Source: a bacterium (GTDB lineage: Bacteria > Bacillota > Clostridia > Oscillospirales > Oscillospiraceae). From it: a stretch of DNA of 47,872 nt. Each line of letters opens with the position of its first letter. Position 1 is the first letter of the stretch. The stretch spans positions 1-47,872 of the forward strand of contig SFQY01000034.1 in assembly GCA_004562395.1 (NCBI GenBank). Direction: 5' to 3'. The notes below the pieces were generated by a model. It was not told where the DNA came from and did no database searches. It saw only the letters and a list, made by a program, of their open reading frames with translations. Shown one piece after another: positions 16,764 to 25,008 of this stretch. The position numbers were made by a program, and so were the translations under genes.

Positions 16764-17012
16764 TCATTCCGAAATCCTTATTTTCTTCTCATTCAGTCCC
16801 TTAAGCGGGACGCGCATATAAGTCGGAATTCCTTTGCCGGAATGTTCGCCTGATTCAGCTTCTGTTCCAATTGGATGTTTCTTTTCAGCCGGGTCTTCCG
16901 TTCCGCTGAGAACAACCGCTTGCGTGATATGGTCAACTGCTTCGACTGCTTGGGGATCTGCTTCTGCCGGTAACCTAAGCCTTTGCTTATGCTCTCCGCG
17001 GAATACATACAT
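16764..17012 (-). pseudogene. Possible decayed small gene (82-codon frame)
   Basis: ATG 17012 follows AAGGA closely, and a second overlapping frame starts at 17008. A promoter-like TTGAAA-17-TATCTT lies near 17165-17195, with GAGGTGAT plus ATG TAC AGG TAA just after it. Neither product resembles a family I know; both are rich in Lys, Glu and Gln. The arrangement (promoter, broken frames, terminator at 16586) fits a gene in decay. Confidence 0.25.
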
Positions 17013-17263
17013 CCGTTCCTTACATATCTTTGCTTTCTGCCACTACGTTTGCTTTCTGTTTTCGCGCTTTCCTTCCTGTTTCACCTGACGCTGAAAAGCA
17101 ATTGGTCCGAAGCCTTCAGAAGTTTACCTGTACATTGGTATCACCTCTTTGTGTCTATAAGATATCACAGAATTTTTCCTTTTTCAATATGGAATATTAT
17201 ATAAAATCACGAATACGATTTTGAACAAAATACAGATTTCCACAGGAGGAGGACGCTCGGGGG

Positions 17264-17329
17264 TTGACGGCCTCCGGGAACTGTGCTAGAATAAAACTGT
17301 TGGGCGGCCCTCCGGGCCGCCCGTTTTTT
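17264..17329 (+). terminator. Promoter followed directly by a terminator
   Basis: TTGACG (17264-17269), 17 bp, TAGAAT (17287-17292), and then, only ten bases on, the hairpin GGGCGGCCC-TCC-GGGCCGCCC (17302-17322) with six Ts (17324-17329). Any transcript would be about 30 nt. Confidence 0.65.
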
Positions 17330-17335
17330 GTGCAT

Positions 17336-17562
17336 ATCGGTTCTGCTCAGAGACTCGATAAATGGGTGTTTGTAAGGATGAGTGCCGCGCAATACCTTCC
17401 CCCGGGGGGAAGGGGGACCGCGAAGCGGTGGATGAGGAATGGCGACATCTCATCCTTTGGAATGCACCTAAATCAAACCATACAGATTTTCCCGGGGGAA
17501 GGTATTGTGCGGCCGACATCCCAGCAAATTCCAATTTATCGAACGGGTGGGCAAAACCGGTC
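17336..17562. repeat. Palindromic element with CAATACCTTCCCCCGGG arms
   Basis: Imperfect inverted repeats of about 60 bp run inwards from both ends: CGGTT..TGC..ACTCGATAAAT at the left and its complement near 17530-17560. Inner arms GCCGCGCAATACCTTCCCCC (17392) and GGGGGAAGGTATTGTGCGGC (17493) are nearly exact. Its termini are unlike the other families. It ends 14 bp before the mnmG stop. Confidence 0.65.
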
Positions 17563-17575
17563 AGCGCATTTTGTT

Positions 17576-19444
17576 TTATTCTCCGGAGGACAGCCAGATC
17601 AGCAGCACCGCGATGTCCGCGGGGCTGACGCCGGAGATGCGGCTTGCCTGCCCGATGGACACGGGACGGATCTGGGACAGCTTCTGCCGGGCCTCCAGCC
17701 GCAGGCCGGAGATGGCATTGTAATCGATGGAGTCCGGCAGTCGGCGGGATTCCTCTTTCTTGAATTCCTCCACCTGCTTTTCCTGCCGGGCCAGGTAGCC
17801 CGCGTACTTGATCTGGATCTCCGCCTCATCGGTGACGGCGGCGGGCAGGGAAGGGCGGCCTTCATCGAAGGGGGCCAGATCCTCATAGCAGATCTGGGGA
17901 CGGCGGAGCAGGTCGGCCAGCCGGGCGGAATTGGCCACGGGAGCGGTTCCCCTGGCTTCCAGCATGGCGTTGAGGGCCTCGGAGGCGGGGACACCGCTGC
18001 TTTCCAGACGGCTCACCTCCCGGCGGACGGAGGCGTACTTTTCCTCCACCTCCCGCAGCCGCTGGGGCGGCACCAGGCCGATTTCCGCGCCGATGCGGGT
18101 CAGCCGCTGGTCGGCATTGTCCTGCCGGTGGAGCAGCCGGTATTCCGAGCGGCTGGTCATGATCCGGTAGGGTTCTTCCGTGCCTTTGGTCACCAGGTCG
18201 TCAATGAGGGTGCCGATATAGCTGGTGTCCCGGGTCAGGATCAGCGGCGGCCGGTTCAGCAGCTTCAGGGCGGCGTTGATCCCGGCCACCAGCCCCTGGG
18301 CGGCGGCCTCCTCATAGCCGGAGGTGCCGTTAAACTGTCCTGCCCCGTAGAGGCCGGAAACCACCTTGGTCTCCAGGGTGGGCAGCAGCTGGGTGGGATC
18401 CACGCACTCGTATTCGATGGCGTAGGCCGGGCGCATCATCTCGGCGTGTTCCAGTCCGGGGATGGTGTGCAGCATGGCGATCTGCACGTCCTCCGGCAGG
18501 CTGGAGGAGAAGCCCTGGATGTACATTTCCTCGGTGTCCAGCCCGCAGGGCTCGATGAAAAGCTGGTGCCGGGGCTTGTCGGCAAATCGGACAATTTTCG
18601 TTTCGATGCTGGGACAGTACCTCGGGCCCACACCGGAGATGGTGCCGTCGTACATGGGACTGCGGTACAGGTTGTCCCGGATGATTTTATGGGTCTGTTC
18701 GTTGGTGTAGGTCAGGTAGCACACGGCGGTGTTGTTGACCTTGTGGGTGGTGCGGAAGGAGAAGGGCTCCGCGGTTTCGTCCCCGGGCTGCAGCTCCATT
18801 TTGGAAAAATCAATGCTGCGGCGGTTGACCCGGGGAGGGGTCCCGGTTTTGAAGCGCCGCAGCTCCAGGCCCAGGGACCGCAGGTTGTCCGCCAGACCCA
18901 CACTGGGGTGCATCCCGTCGGGGCCGGAGGGGATAACGCTTTCTCCGGTGATGACGGTGCTGTCCAGATAGGTGCCGGTGGCCACCACCACAGCCCTGGC
19001 GGAGTATTCCGCACCCAGCTGGGTCCGCAGGCCGGAGACGGCGCCGTTTTCAGTGAGGATTTCCACGATCTGGGCCTGCTTCAGCTCCAGATTCTTCTGC
19101 AGCTCCAGGGCGTGCTTCATGTACTGCTGGTATCTGCGGCGGTCCGCCTGGGCCCGGAGGGAGTGGACGGCGGGGCCTTTGCCCCGGTTGAGCATCCGGT
19201 ACTGGATGCAGCTGTGGTCGGCGGCCACGCCCATCTCTCCGCCCAGGGAATCCAGCTCCCGGACCAGATGGCCCTTGCCGGTGCCGCCGATGGCGGGGTT
19301 GCAGGGCATATTGCCCACGGCGTCCAGATTGATGGTAAAAAGGATGGTGTGCAGTCCCAGCCGGGCGGCAGCCAGGGCGGCTTCGATGCCCGCGTGGCCG
19401 GCGCCGATGACGGCAACGTCACAGGCGCCTGCGAAATAGGTCAT
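17576..19444 (-). CDS. mnmG: tRNA uridine-5-carboxymethylaminomethyl(34) synthesis enzyme MnmG
   Basis: With MnmE this FAD enzyme builds the carboxymethylaminomethyl group on wobble U34 of tRNAs. It is 622 residues, the full family length. The FAD-binding GAGHAG lies at residues 14-19. The family blocks NMPCNPAIGGTGKGHLV, LRAQADRRRYQ, FKTGTPPRV and YLIWLSSGE-like C-terminal helices (ADIAVLLIWLSSGE) are present. ATG 19444 follows GAAAGGAG; the frame upstream to 19570 is not conserved. It follows trmB by 55 bp on the same strand, so both probably use the promoter at 20231. Confidence 0.97.
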   Translation of the reverse strand: MTYFAGACDVAVIGAGHAGIEAALAAARLGLHTILFTINLDAVGNMPCNPAIGGTGKGHLVRELDSLGGEMGVAADHSCIQYRMLNRGKGPAVHSLRAQADRRRYQQYMKHALELQKNLELKQAQIVEILTENGAVSGLRTQLGAEYSARAVVVATGTYLDSTVITGESVIPSGPDGMHPSVGLADNLRSLGLELRRFKTGTPPRVNRRSIDFSKMELQPGDETAEPFSFRTTHKVNNTAVCYLTYTNEQTHKIIRDNLYRSPMYDGTISGVGPRYCPSIETKIVRFADKPRHQLFIEPCGLDTEEMYIQGFSSSLPEDVQIAMLHTIPGLEHAEMMRPAYAIEYECVDPTQLLPTLETKVVSGLYGAGQFNGTSGYEEAAAQGLVAGINAALKLLNRPPLILTRDTSYIGTLIDDLVTKGTEEPYRIMTSRSEYRLLHRQDNADQRLTRIGAEIGLVPPQRLREVEEKYASVRREVSRLESSGVPASEALNAMLEARGTAPVANSARLADLLRRPQICYEDLAPFDEGRPSLPAAVTDEAEIQIKYAGYLARQEKQVEEFKKEESRRLPDSIDYNAISGLRLEARQKLSQIRPVSIGQASRISGVSPADIAVLLIWLSSGE

Positions 19445-19499
19445 AAGGATTTCTCCTTTCTTGGGCGTATCATGGCTGGGGAGGGTCAGCGACCCTCCT

Positions 19500-20186
19500 C
19501 TACAGAGTTTCTTCGGTTTGCGGCTTCTTTTCCTCGGGAGGGAGAACAAAGGGCCTGCAGACCACCTCACAGCGGTTGATGGGGGTACCCAGCTGGTGGA
19601 ACTTTTCCTCGTAGCCCGTCATGATCCCCACGATCCCGTTGGCGTGGAGATCCCGGGTCAGGTTTTTTACCTCCAGGCCGCAGGCGGAGAACTCCTCCAG
19701 GGAGTACTCGAAAAGGGGTGCGTTGTCGGTTTTGAAGTGGAATTCGCCCCCCTCCCGGACCACCCGGCAGTATTTGTCCAGGAAGCTCCGGTGCGTCAGA
19801 CGGCGCTTGGCGTTTTTCTTCCGGGGCCAGGGGTCGGGGAAATTGATGAACAGCCGGTCGATCTCCCCCGGGGCGAAAACATCCTCAATATTGGCCACAT
19901 CCATATCAATATAGAATACGTTTTTCAGGCCCATGGCTTTGGCCTTCTCCATAGCCACCACCATGGCCTCCCGGCAGCGCTCCACGGCAATCAGCAGGAC
20001 CTCCGGGTTGGCCTGGGCGGTCTCGGCGGTGAATTTGCCCTTGCCGCAGCCCACTTCTACCCACAGAGCTTTGCAGCCGGGCTTCAGACTGCGCCAGTTT
20101 CCCTTCCGCGCGGCCGGCTCCGGAATCCGGTAGTCCGCGCACTTCTCCATCCGGGGTTCCAGGTTGCGCATTTTTCTCATTCGCAT
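19500..20186 (-). CDS. trmB: tRNA (guanine-N7-)-methyltransferase TrmB
   Basis: This 228-residue SAM-dependent enzyme makes m7G46 in tRNA. The SAM motif VEVGCGKGKF, the PEVLLIAVE segment, the signature FINFPDPWPRKKNAKRRL and the C-terminal TGYEEKF are all present. ATG 20186 is chosen because GGAGG lies eight bases before it; a GTG/TTG-type start at 20201 is less likely. It is paired with mnmG, another tRNA-modification gene. Confidence 0.95.
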   Translation of the reverse strand: MRMRKMRNLEPRMEKCADYRIPEPAARKGNWRSLKPGCKALWVEVGCGKGKFTAETAQANPEVLLIAVERCREAMVVAMEKAKAMGLKNVFYIDMDVANIEDVFAPGEIDRLFINFPDPWPRKKNAKRRLTHRSFLDKYCRVVREGGEFHFKTDNAPLFEYSLEEFSACGLEVKNLTRDLHANGIVGIMTGYEEKFHQLGTPINRCEVVCRPFVLPPEEKKPQTEETL

Positions 20187-20230
20187 AATCGGTTCCTCCA
20201 AAGGCGGAATGCCTGTTTTTTCAGCCTATC

Positions 20231-20259
20231 ATTATAACAGATAGGTTTTTGGGAATCAA
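20231..20259 (-). promoter_or_regulatory. Promoter of trmB-mnmG
   Basis: On the minus strand TTGATT (20254-20259) and TATAAT (20231-20236) have 17 bp between them. CCTATC/GATAGG arms (20225-20230 and 20240-20245) bracket the -10 box. Confidence 0.75.
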
Positions 20260-20409
20260 GATGGGAACGATGGGAAATCCCCCGTATCGGGAGCCGGGAA
20301 AGGAAAATTGTGGGGGAAACCCGGCCCGGACTGCTTCCGGCGCAGGAATTTCTCTGGGAAATTCACTAAAAACAGGCAATGCATTTCTACGGGGAAAAGA
20401 AGAAAAAAG

Positions 20410-20439
20410 TTGATTTTGTCAGTGACACTATGGTATAAT
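20410..20439 (+). promoter_or_regulatory. Promoter of the siroheme/[4Fe-4S] protein gene
   Basis: TTGATT (20410-20415) and TATAAT (20434-20439) are 18 bp apart, 38 bp before the start codon. Confidence 0.65.
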
Positions 20440-20476
20440 CAAAATAATTCTAATAGAAACAAGGAGAGCGTATAAT

Positions 20477-21373
20477 ATGAGCGAGACCGAAGCACGCAAG
20501 CTCACCCCCGAGGAAATCAAGCAGGTGAAGGCTCTGGGCTGCCTGCAGGATAAACGCTACGCGGACATCTTCAATGTTCGTGTCATTACCCGCAACGGAA
20601 GGATCACCGCGCAGGAGCATCGCGTAATCGCCGATGCCGCCGAGAAATTCGGTTCCGGCGTGGTGACCATGACTGTCCGGCTGACGCTGGAGATCCAGGG
20701 CGTTAAGTATGACGACATCCCCGCCCTGCGGGAATACCTGTCCCAGCACGGTCTGGAGACCGGCGGCACCGGCGCCAAGGTACGGCCTGTGGTTTCCTGT
20801 AAGGGTACTACCTGCCAGTACGGTCTTATTGATACCTATGACCTCAGCGAGAAGATCCACAAGGAATTCTATGAGGGCTATCACGATGTGAAGCTGCCCC
20901 ACAAGTTCAAGATCGCCGTTGGCGGCTGCCCCAACAACTGCGTCAAGCCCGACCTGAACGACCTGGGCGTGATCGGCCAGCGGATCCCCGTGGTGGATCT
21001 GGAAAAGTGCCGGGGCTGCAAGAAGTGCCAGGTGGAGCTGAACTGCCCCATCAAGGTGGCTAAGGTCGTGGACGGCAAGGTCTTTATCGATCCGGCCCAG
21101 TGCAACCACTGCGGCCGCTGCAAGGGCAAGTGCCTGTTTAACGCCATTTCCTATGAAAACGGCTACAAGATCTACATCGGCGGCCGCTGGGGCAAGAAGA
21201 CCGCCATGGGCAAGCCCCTGAGCAAGATCTTCACCACCGAGGATGAGGTTATGGAGGTGGTGGAAAAGGCAATCTGCTTGTTCCGGGATGAGGGCATCCA
21301 GGGCGAGCGCTTTGCCGACACCGTCAACCGCCTGGGCATGGAATACGTGGAACAGAAGCTTCTGGGCGAATAA
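20477..21373 (+). CDS. Sulfite/nitrite reductase-like siroheme protein with two [4Fe-4S] ferredoxin clusters
   Basis: A 298-residue, single-subunit relative of the anaerobic sulfite reductase AsrC and of small F420-type reductases. Residues 30-100 are the ferredoxin-like half domain. C108 and C113, then C151 and C155 (GGCPNNCVKPD), would hold the siroheme-coupled cluster. The first pair is spaced CX4C instead of the usual CX5C. Residues 178-219 carry two ferredoxin motifs (C178, C181, C184, C190 and C209, C212, C215, C219). No asrA/asrB lies beside it, so its electron donor and substrate are open. The ATG follows AAGGAG and has its own promoter and terminator. Confidence 0.82.
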   Translation: MSETEARKLTPEEIKQVKALGCLQDKRYADIFNVRVITRNGRITAQEHRVIADAAEKFGSGVVTMTVRLTLEIQGVKYDDIPALREYLSQHGLETGGTGAKVRPVVSCKGTTCQYGLIDTYDLSEKIHKEFYEGYHDVKLPHKFKIAVGGCPNNCVKPDLNDLGVIGQRIPVVDLEKCRGCKKCQVELNCPIKVAKVVDGKVFIDPAQCNHCGRCKGKCLFNAISYENGYKIYIGGRWGKKTAMGKPLSKIFTTEDEVMEVVEKAICLFRDEGIQGERFADTVNRLGMEYVEQKLLGE

Positions 21374-21386
21374 GCGAACTTTATTT

Positions 21387-21420
21387 TCCGGCGCGGAGGG
21401 GATTCTCCGCGCCGGATTTT
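21387..21420 (+). terminator. Terminator of the siroheme protein gene
   Basis: The stem TCCGGCGCGGAG/CTCCGCGCCGGA (21387-21398 with 21405-21416) is followed by TTTT, 13 bp after the stop codon. Confidence 0.8.
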
Positions 21421-21517
21421 CTGTTCTGCAGACTTGCCGGACAGGTGCTGCCTGCTCAAAACCTCCCCCCGGAGGCAGCGCCATCTCCTTAAGAATTCCA
21501 GCCATGGGATAAAGAAG

Positions 21518-21764
21518 AAAGGATCGTTTCCTAGGTACGGCCCGCCGGGAATGGATGCTTGGTGTGGTGGTCATTGACATGCCCGGTATTGTTTTTGCTG
21601 AAAATGATAGTTTGTGTTTGCACCATTTGTAGGGCGGGGTCATGACCCCGCCGAACAGGTTTGAAACGCAGTCTGGCAGAATAGACGCAAATGTTTGAAA
21701 CCATAGGTGCGTCGGCGGGGGCAAGCCCCCGCCCTACAGTGGGTGCAAACGTAAACGATCCTTT
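21518..21764. repeat. Complete MITE-like element, REP core
   Basis: The ends AAAGGATCGTTT (21518-21529) and TAAACGATCCTTT (21752-21764) are inverted. The core runs from GTAGGGCGGGGTCATGACCC (21630) to GCCCCCGCCCTAC (about 21737). Confidence 0.8.
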
Positions 21765-21822
21765 CTCGCAGACTTCGCTGTGGTAATAATTTGAAGCGGA
21801 TGACAGAAAAGCCCGCAGACAC

Positions 21823-21852
21823 AAAAACGCCCCGAAGCACACGCTTCGGGGC
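21823..21852 (-). terminator. Terminator of the rpsF-ssb-rpsR operon
   Basis: GCCCCGAAGC-ACAC-GCTTCGGGGC (21829-21852) is followed on the minus strand by five Ts. It lies 14 bp after the rpsR stop codon. Confidence 0.85.
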
Positions 21853-21865
21853 ATTGGTTTGTCAA

Positions 21866-22036
21866 TCAGTCAGCGACGTAGGGCAGCAGAGCGATCTGAC
21901 GGGCGCGCTTGATGGCGGTGGTCAGGTCACGCTGGTGAGCGGCGCAGGTACCGGTGGTACGGCGGGGCAGGATCTTGCCGCGCTCGGACAGGTAACGGCG
22001 GAGCTTCGCGGTGTCCTTGTAATCGATGCTGGTCAC
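21866..22036 (-). CDS. rpsR: 30S ribosomal protein S18, 5'-truncated
   Basis: The C-terminal 56 residues of S18 are perfect (SIDYKDTAKLRRYLSERGKI, TGTCAAHQRDL, ARQIALLPYVAD). The Arg-rich N-terminus of about 25 residues, its cysteine motif and any ATG are absent. In this frame the ssb stop codon TAA lies only 43 bp before the conserved part, and the bases between encode nothing S18-like. The only usable start is GTG 22036, without a good ribosome binding site. S18 is an essential partner of S6, so this is either a deletion or assembly error, or another copy exists elsewhere. Confidence 0.7.
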   Translation of the reverse strand: MTSIDYKDTAKLRRYLSERGKILPRRTTGTCAAHQRDLTTAIKRARQIALLPYVAD

Positions 22037-22081
22037 CTTGTAAGTCTTAGTAGAAAAGTTCAGATGGGAAACAAATTTCCC

Positions 22082-22591
22082 TTAGAAGGGCAGCTGGGCG
22101 TCGTCGTCCTCCAGCATCGCGAAATCGGACGCCGGGGCGCTGGCGGGGGCAGAATAACCGCCGTAGCTGGGAGCGGGGGCACTGGCGCTGCCGTAACTGC
22201 CGGCGCTGCCGTAGCTGTTGTTTCCGCCATAGGCGTTGCCGCCGTAGGAGGAATTGCCTTCGCTGCTCCGCTTGCTCTCGCCGAAATACACGTTATCCGC
22301 GACGATCTCGGCAGAGCGGCGCTTGCCGCCTTCCTTGTCGGTCCAGTTGCGAATCTGGAGCCGGCCGGAAACCACGATCATGGAACCCTTGGTGAAATAC
22401 TTGGAGACAAACTCTCCGGTCTGACGCCAGGCAACACAATCGATGAAGTCGGTTTCCTTTTCGCCGCCGTCTCTGCCGCCGAAATCACGGTCAACAGCCA
22501 CGGTAAAGCTGGCAACGGCGATGCCGCTGCCGGTACGGCGAAGCTCGGGATCACGGGTCAGACGGCCCATGATAACAATGTGGTTGAGCAT
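22082..22591 (-). CDS. ssb: Single-stranded DNA-binding protein
   Basis: SSB coats single-stranded DNA and recruits repair and replication proteins. It is 169 residues. Residues 1-105 are the OB fold, opening MLNHIVIMGRLTRDPELR, with TDFIDCVAWRQTGEFV and GRLQIRNW. A Gly/Ser/Tyr/Ala-rich linker of about 45 residues follows, and the acidic tip DDDAQLPF recruits partners. ATG 22591 follows GTGGAGGAG. It lies 4 bp after rpsF in the classic rpsF-ssb-rpsR order. Confidence 0.97.
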   Translation of the reverse strand: MLNHIVIMGRLTRDPELRRTGSGIAVASFTVAVDRDFGGRDGGEKETDFIDCVAWRQTGEFVSKYFTKGSMIVVSGRLQIRNWTDKEGGKRRSAEIVADNVYFGESKRSSEGNSSYGGNAYGGNNSYGSAGSYGSASAPAPSYGGYSAPASAPASDFAMLEDDDAQLPF

Positions 22592-22595
22592 AGAA

Positions 22596-22892
22596 TTACT
22601 CCTCCACAGCGGTGGTCAGGCAGCGCATAACGCCTTCCGTGATCTTCAGAACACGCTCCAGCTCTGCGGGGAAATCGGGCTTGGACTCGAAGTTCATCAG
22701 AACATAGTAGCCCTCTGCCATGTCGTTGATGGGGTATGCCAGCCGACGCTTGCCCCACTCATCAACGGAAGTCAGAGTACCCTCCGCCTCCACCATTGCC
22801 TTGAACTTTTCCACAAGTGCTGCGGTGCCCTCCTCGCCCAGGGTGGGGTCGATGATGTAAAGCACCTCATACTTACCGGTGATCTTAGCCAT
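22596..22892 (-). CDS. rpsF: 30S ribosomal protein S6
   Basis: S6 binds 16S rRNA together with S18 in the platform of the small subunit. The product is 98 residues: MAKITGKYEVLYIIDPTLGE opens the fold, WGKRRLAYPINDMAEGYYV is the signature region and LKITEGVMRCLTTAVEE ends it. The start is ATG 22892, after AAAGGAGGTG. It leads the rpsF-ssb-rpsR operon, which has its own promoter about 80 bp upstream. Confidence 0.97.
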   Translation of the reverse strand: MAKITGKYEVLYIIDPTLGEEGTAALVEKFKAMVEAEGTLTSVDEWGKRRLAYPINDMAEGYYVLMNFESKPDFPAELERVLKITEGVMRCLTTAVEE

Positions 22893-22970
22893 GTTGATTG
22901 CACCTCCTTTTGGACTTTTGGCCCCCGGTCGCGCCGGGAGCAAGGATTGTCCGCATTCGCAGACCAATTT

Positions 22971-22999
22971 AGTTTACAGTAAATGGGGGGAAATGTCAA
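22971..22999 (-). promoter_or_regulatory. Promoter of rpsF-ssb-rpsR
   Basis: On the minus strand TTGACA (22994-22999) and TAAACT (22971-22976) have 17 bp between them. The leader is about 75 nt long, enough for S6:S18 autoregulation as known in other bacteria, but I did not fold it. Confidence 0.75.
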
Positions 23000-23152
23000 G
23001 GGTTTTTTGCAAAAAAAGTCCGGTTTTTTCGCCGGAGCGCTTCCGAAGAGGAAAAAAAGGAATTGTCGGGTTATACAAATATTAATATACTGAATTGTAT
23101 ATAATTCACAAGTAACTTTTCGCAAAAGCCAAAAGTTTGGCGTGAATTGCGC

Positions 23153-23181
23153 TTGCCGCCGGGGCCGGAAGGTGGTATGAT
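23153..23181 (+). promoter_or_regulatory. Promoter of the antiporter gene
   Basis: TTGCCG (23153-23158) and TATGAT (23176-23181) have 17 bp between them, 47 bp before the start codon. Confidence 0.6.
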
Positions 23182-23228
23182 ACACCCTTGGAAAATGGAT
23201 TACGATCATTTAGGAAAGTGATACTTTT

Positions 23229-24518
23229 ATGGAAATTTATCTGATCTGTCTTGCGGTCGCCCTGGTGGGCGGCCTGATGATGTCCCGTCTGACCAAGCTT
23301 GTAAACCTGCCCGCGGTCACCGCCTATCTGGTGGCGGGCCTGGTGCTGGGTCCCTTCTGCCTGGGCGCCCTGAAGGTGCCGGGGCTGGGCTTCAATTCTC
23401 TGGAGCAGGTGGAGGGCATGAAGGTGATCACCCAGGCGGCTCTGGGGTTCATCGCCTTCACCATCGGCAACGAATTCCGCCTCAGCCAGCTGAAGGCCAC
23501 CGGCGCGAAGGCCATTACCATCGGCATTCTCCAGGCGGTGATCACCACCGCGGTGGTGGATGTGGTGCTGATCCTCGTCCATCTGCTGTTCCCCTCCATA
23601 ATCTCCGTCCCCTGCGCCATTACCCTGGGCGCCATTGCCGCTGCCACGGCTCCGGCGGCCACGCTGATGGTGGTCCGTCAGTACAAGGCCGACGGCCCTC
23701 TGACCCGGCTGCTGATGCTGGTGGTGGCCATTGACGACGCTGTGGGTCTGCTGGTGTTCTCCGTGTCCTTCGGCATCGCCACGGCCCTGTCCGCCGGGCA
23801 TGTCAGCGTGACGGCGGTGATCGTGGAGCCCATTGTGGAGATCATCCTGTCCCTGGCCCTGGGCAGCGCCATGGGCTGGCTGCTGAACTGGGTGGAGCAG
23901 TTCTTCCACTCCAGAAGTAAGCGTATGTCCATCTCCGTGGCCTTTGTGCTGCTGACTGTGGGCCTGTCCATGCTGGAGTTTGAGGTCGCCGGGATCCACT
24001 GCGGGTTTTCCCTGCTGCTGGTGTGCATGATGACCGGCACCATCTTCTGCAACATCTGCCCCACCTCCGAGGAACTGATGAGCCGTGTGGACGGCTGGGT
24101 TACCCCTCTGAACGTGCTGTTCTTTGTCCTTTCCGGTGCTGAGCTGGATCTGAACGTGCTGGCACAGCCGGTGACCCTGATCGTGGGCGTGATCTACATT
24201 CTCTCCCGCTCCGCCGGCAAATACTACGGCGCCGCTCTCAGCTGTGAGCTGACCAGGCAGCCCAAGCCCATTACCCAGCATCTGGGCATAACGCTGCTGC
24301 CCCAGGCCGGTGTGGCGCTGGGAATGGCCCTGACTGCAGCGACCCTGCCCGACGGCGCTCTGGCCCGGAACGTGGTGCTGTTCAGCGTGTTGGTCTATGA
24401 GCTGATCGGACCCAACCTGACCAAGCGCTCCCTGCTGGCTGTGGGAGAGATCCATCCCGAAGGCCGTACCAGCGCCAGAAAAAACAACGAGCCCCCCAAG
24501 ACGCAAGCTCAGAAATAA
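23229..24518 (+). CDS. Cation:proton antiporter, CPA2 (KefB/NapA-like) family
   Basis: A 429-residue integral membrane protein with 12-13 predicted helices that exchanges Na+ or K+ for protons. LVAGLVLGP, the TLGAIAAATAPAATLMVVRQY crossover and VVAIDDAVGLLVFS (paired acidic residues of the ion site) are typical CPA2 motifs. The C-terminal part has NVLFFVLSGAELDL and TLLPQAGVALGMAL. There is no C-terminal TrkA-N regulatory domain; the chain ends in a short Lys/Glu tail. Annotation as a sodium/proton exchanger is likely; ion choice cannot be read from sequence. Confidence 0.88.
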   Translation: MEIYLICLAVALVGGLMMSRLTKLVNLPAVTAYLVAGLVLGPFCLGALKVPGLGFNSLEQVEGMKVITQAALGFIAFTIGNEFRLSQLKATGAKAITIGILQAVITTAVVDVVLILVHLLFPSIISVPCAITLGAIAAATAPAATLMVVRQYKADGPLTRLLMLVVAIDDAVGLLVFSVSFGIATALSAGHVSVTAVIVEPIVEIILSLALGSAMGWLLNWVEQFFHSRSKRMSISVAFVLLTVGLSMLEFEVAGIHCGFSLLLVCMMTGTIFCNICPTSEELMSRVDGWVTPLNVLFFVLSGAELDLNVLAQPVTLIVGVIYILSRSAGKYYGAALSCELTRQPKPITQHLGITLLPQAGVALGMALTAATLPDGALARNVVLFSVLVYELIGPNLTKRSLLAVGEIHPEGRTSARKNNEPPKTQAQK

Positions 24519-24548
24519 TGCGGATCCCCTTTCCCTCAACAAAAAATG

Positions 24549-24579
24549 CGCCGGCCGCGTAATCGCGGCCGGCGTTTTT
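24549..24579 (+). terminator. Terminator of the antiporter gene
   Basis: CGCCGGCCGCG-TAAT-CGCGGCCGGCG (24549-24574) is followed by TTTTT. Confidence 0.85.
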
Positions 24580-24730
24580 CCAATTATGCCCCGGAGATCT
24601 CCGGGAAGAGCGTTTTCCGGAATCAGACCCAGGGGATTGCCCTGGGTCATATCCTTTGTCCGTATGGCAGGTGTTCTGGACATAAAATCCTCTTTTCATA
24701 GGAATATGCGATTGAAAGTGGGCTTGCTGG

Positions 24731-25008
24731 AAATGATCGTTTACAGCACTAACGAACGATGGTTCCGCCTGGGGTGGGACGCGCACCAAAGGATCCCTTG
24801 TGTAAAGGGAGCCGTCGCGAAGCGACTGAGGGATTGTGCAGTATGCAGCTACGAATTCGCCTATTTTCCGGCGAATACGCAACATCTTAACCGCGACAAT
24901 CCCTCAGTCACGGCTTCGCCGTGCCAGCTCCCTTTACACAAGGGAGCCTTTTGGGGCGCTCCCGCGCCACAGCAACCAACGAACATTGCTACGCAAAACG
25001 ATCATTTA
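24731..25008. repeat. Complete MITE-like element, CTCCCTTTACACAAGGGAG core
   Basis: The ends AAATGATCGTTTA (24731-24743) and AAAACGATCATTTA (to 25008) match the shared termini. The core has CCCTTGTGTAAAGGGAGCCG on the left and its complement GCTCCCTTTACACAAGGGAG on the right, with a TTCGCCTATTTTCCGGCGAA hairpin between them. The remainder of the gap 24580-25148 has only a GACCCAGGG/CCCTGGGTC hairpin near 24626. Confidence 0.8.

Noticed and set aside
24382..24885. 167-codon minus-strand frame over the antiporter end and the following gap
   Set aside because: It runs through a terminator and into a repeat element; the product is a translation of repeat sequence.
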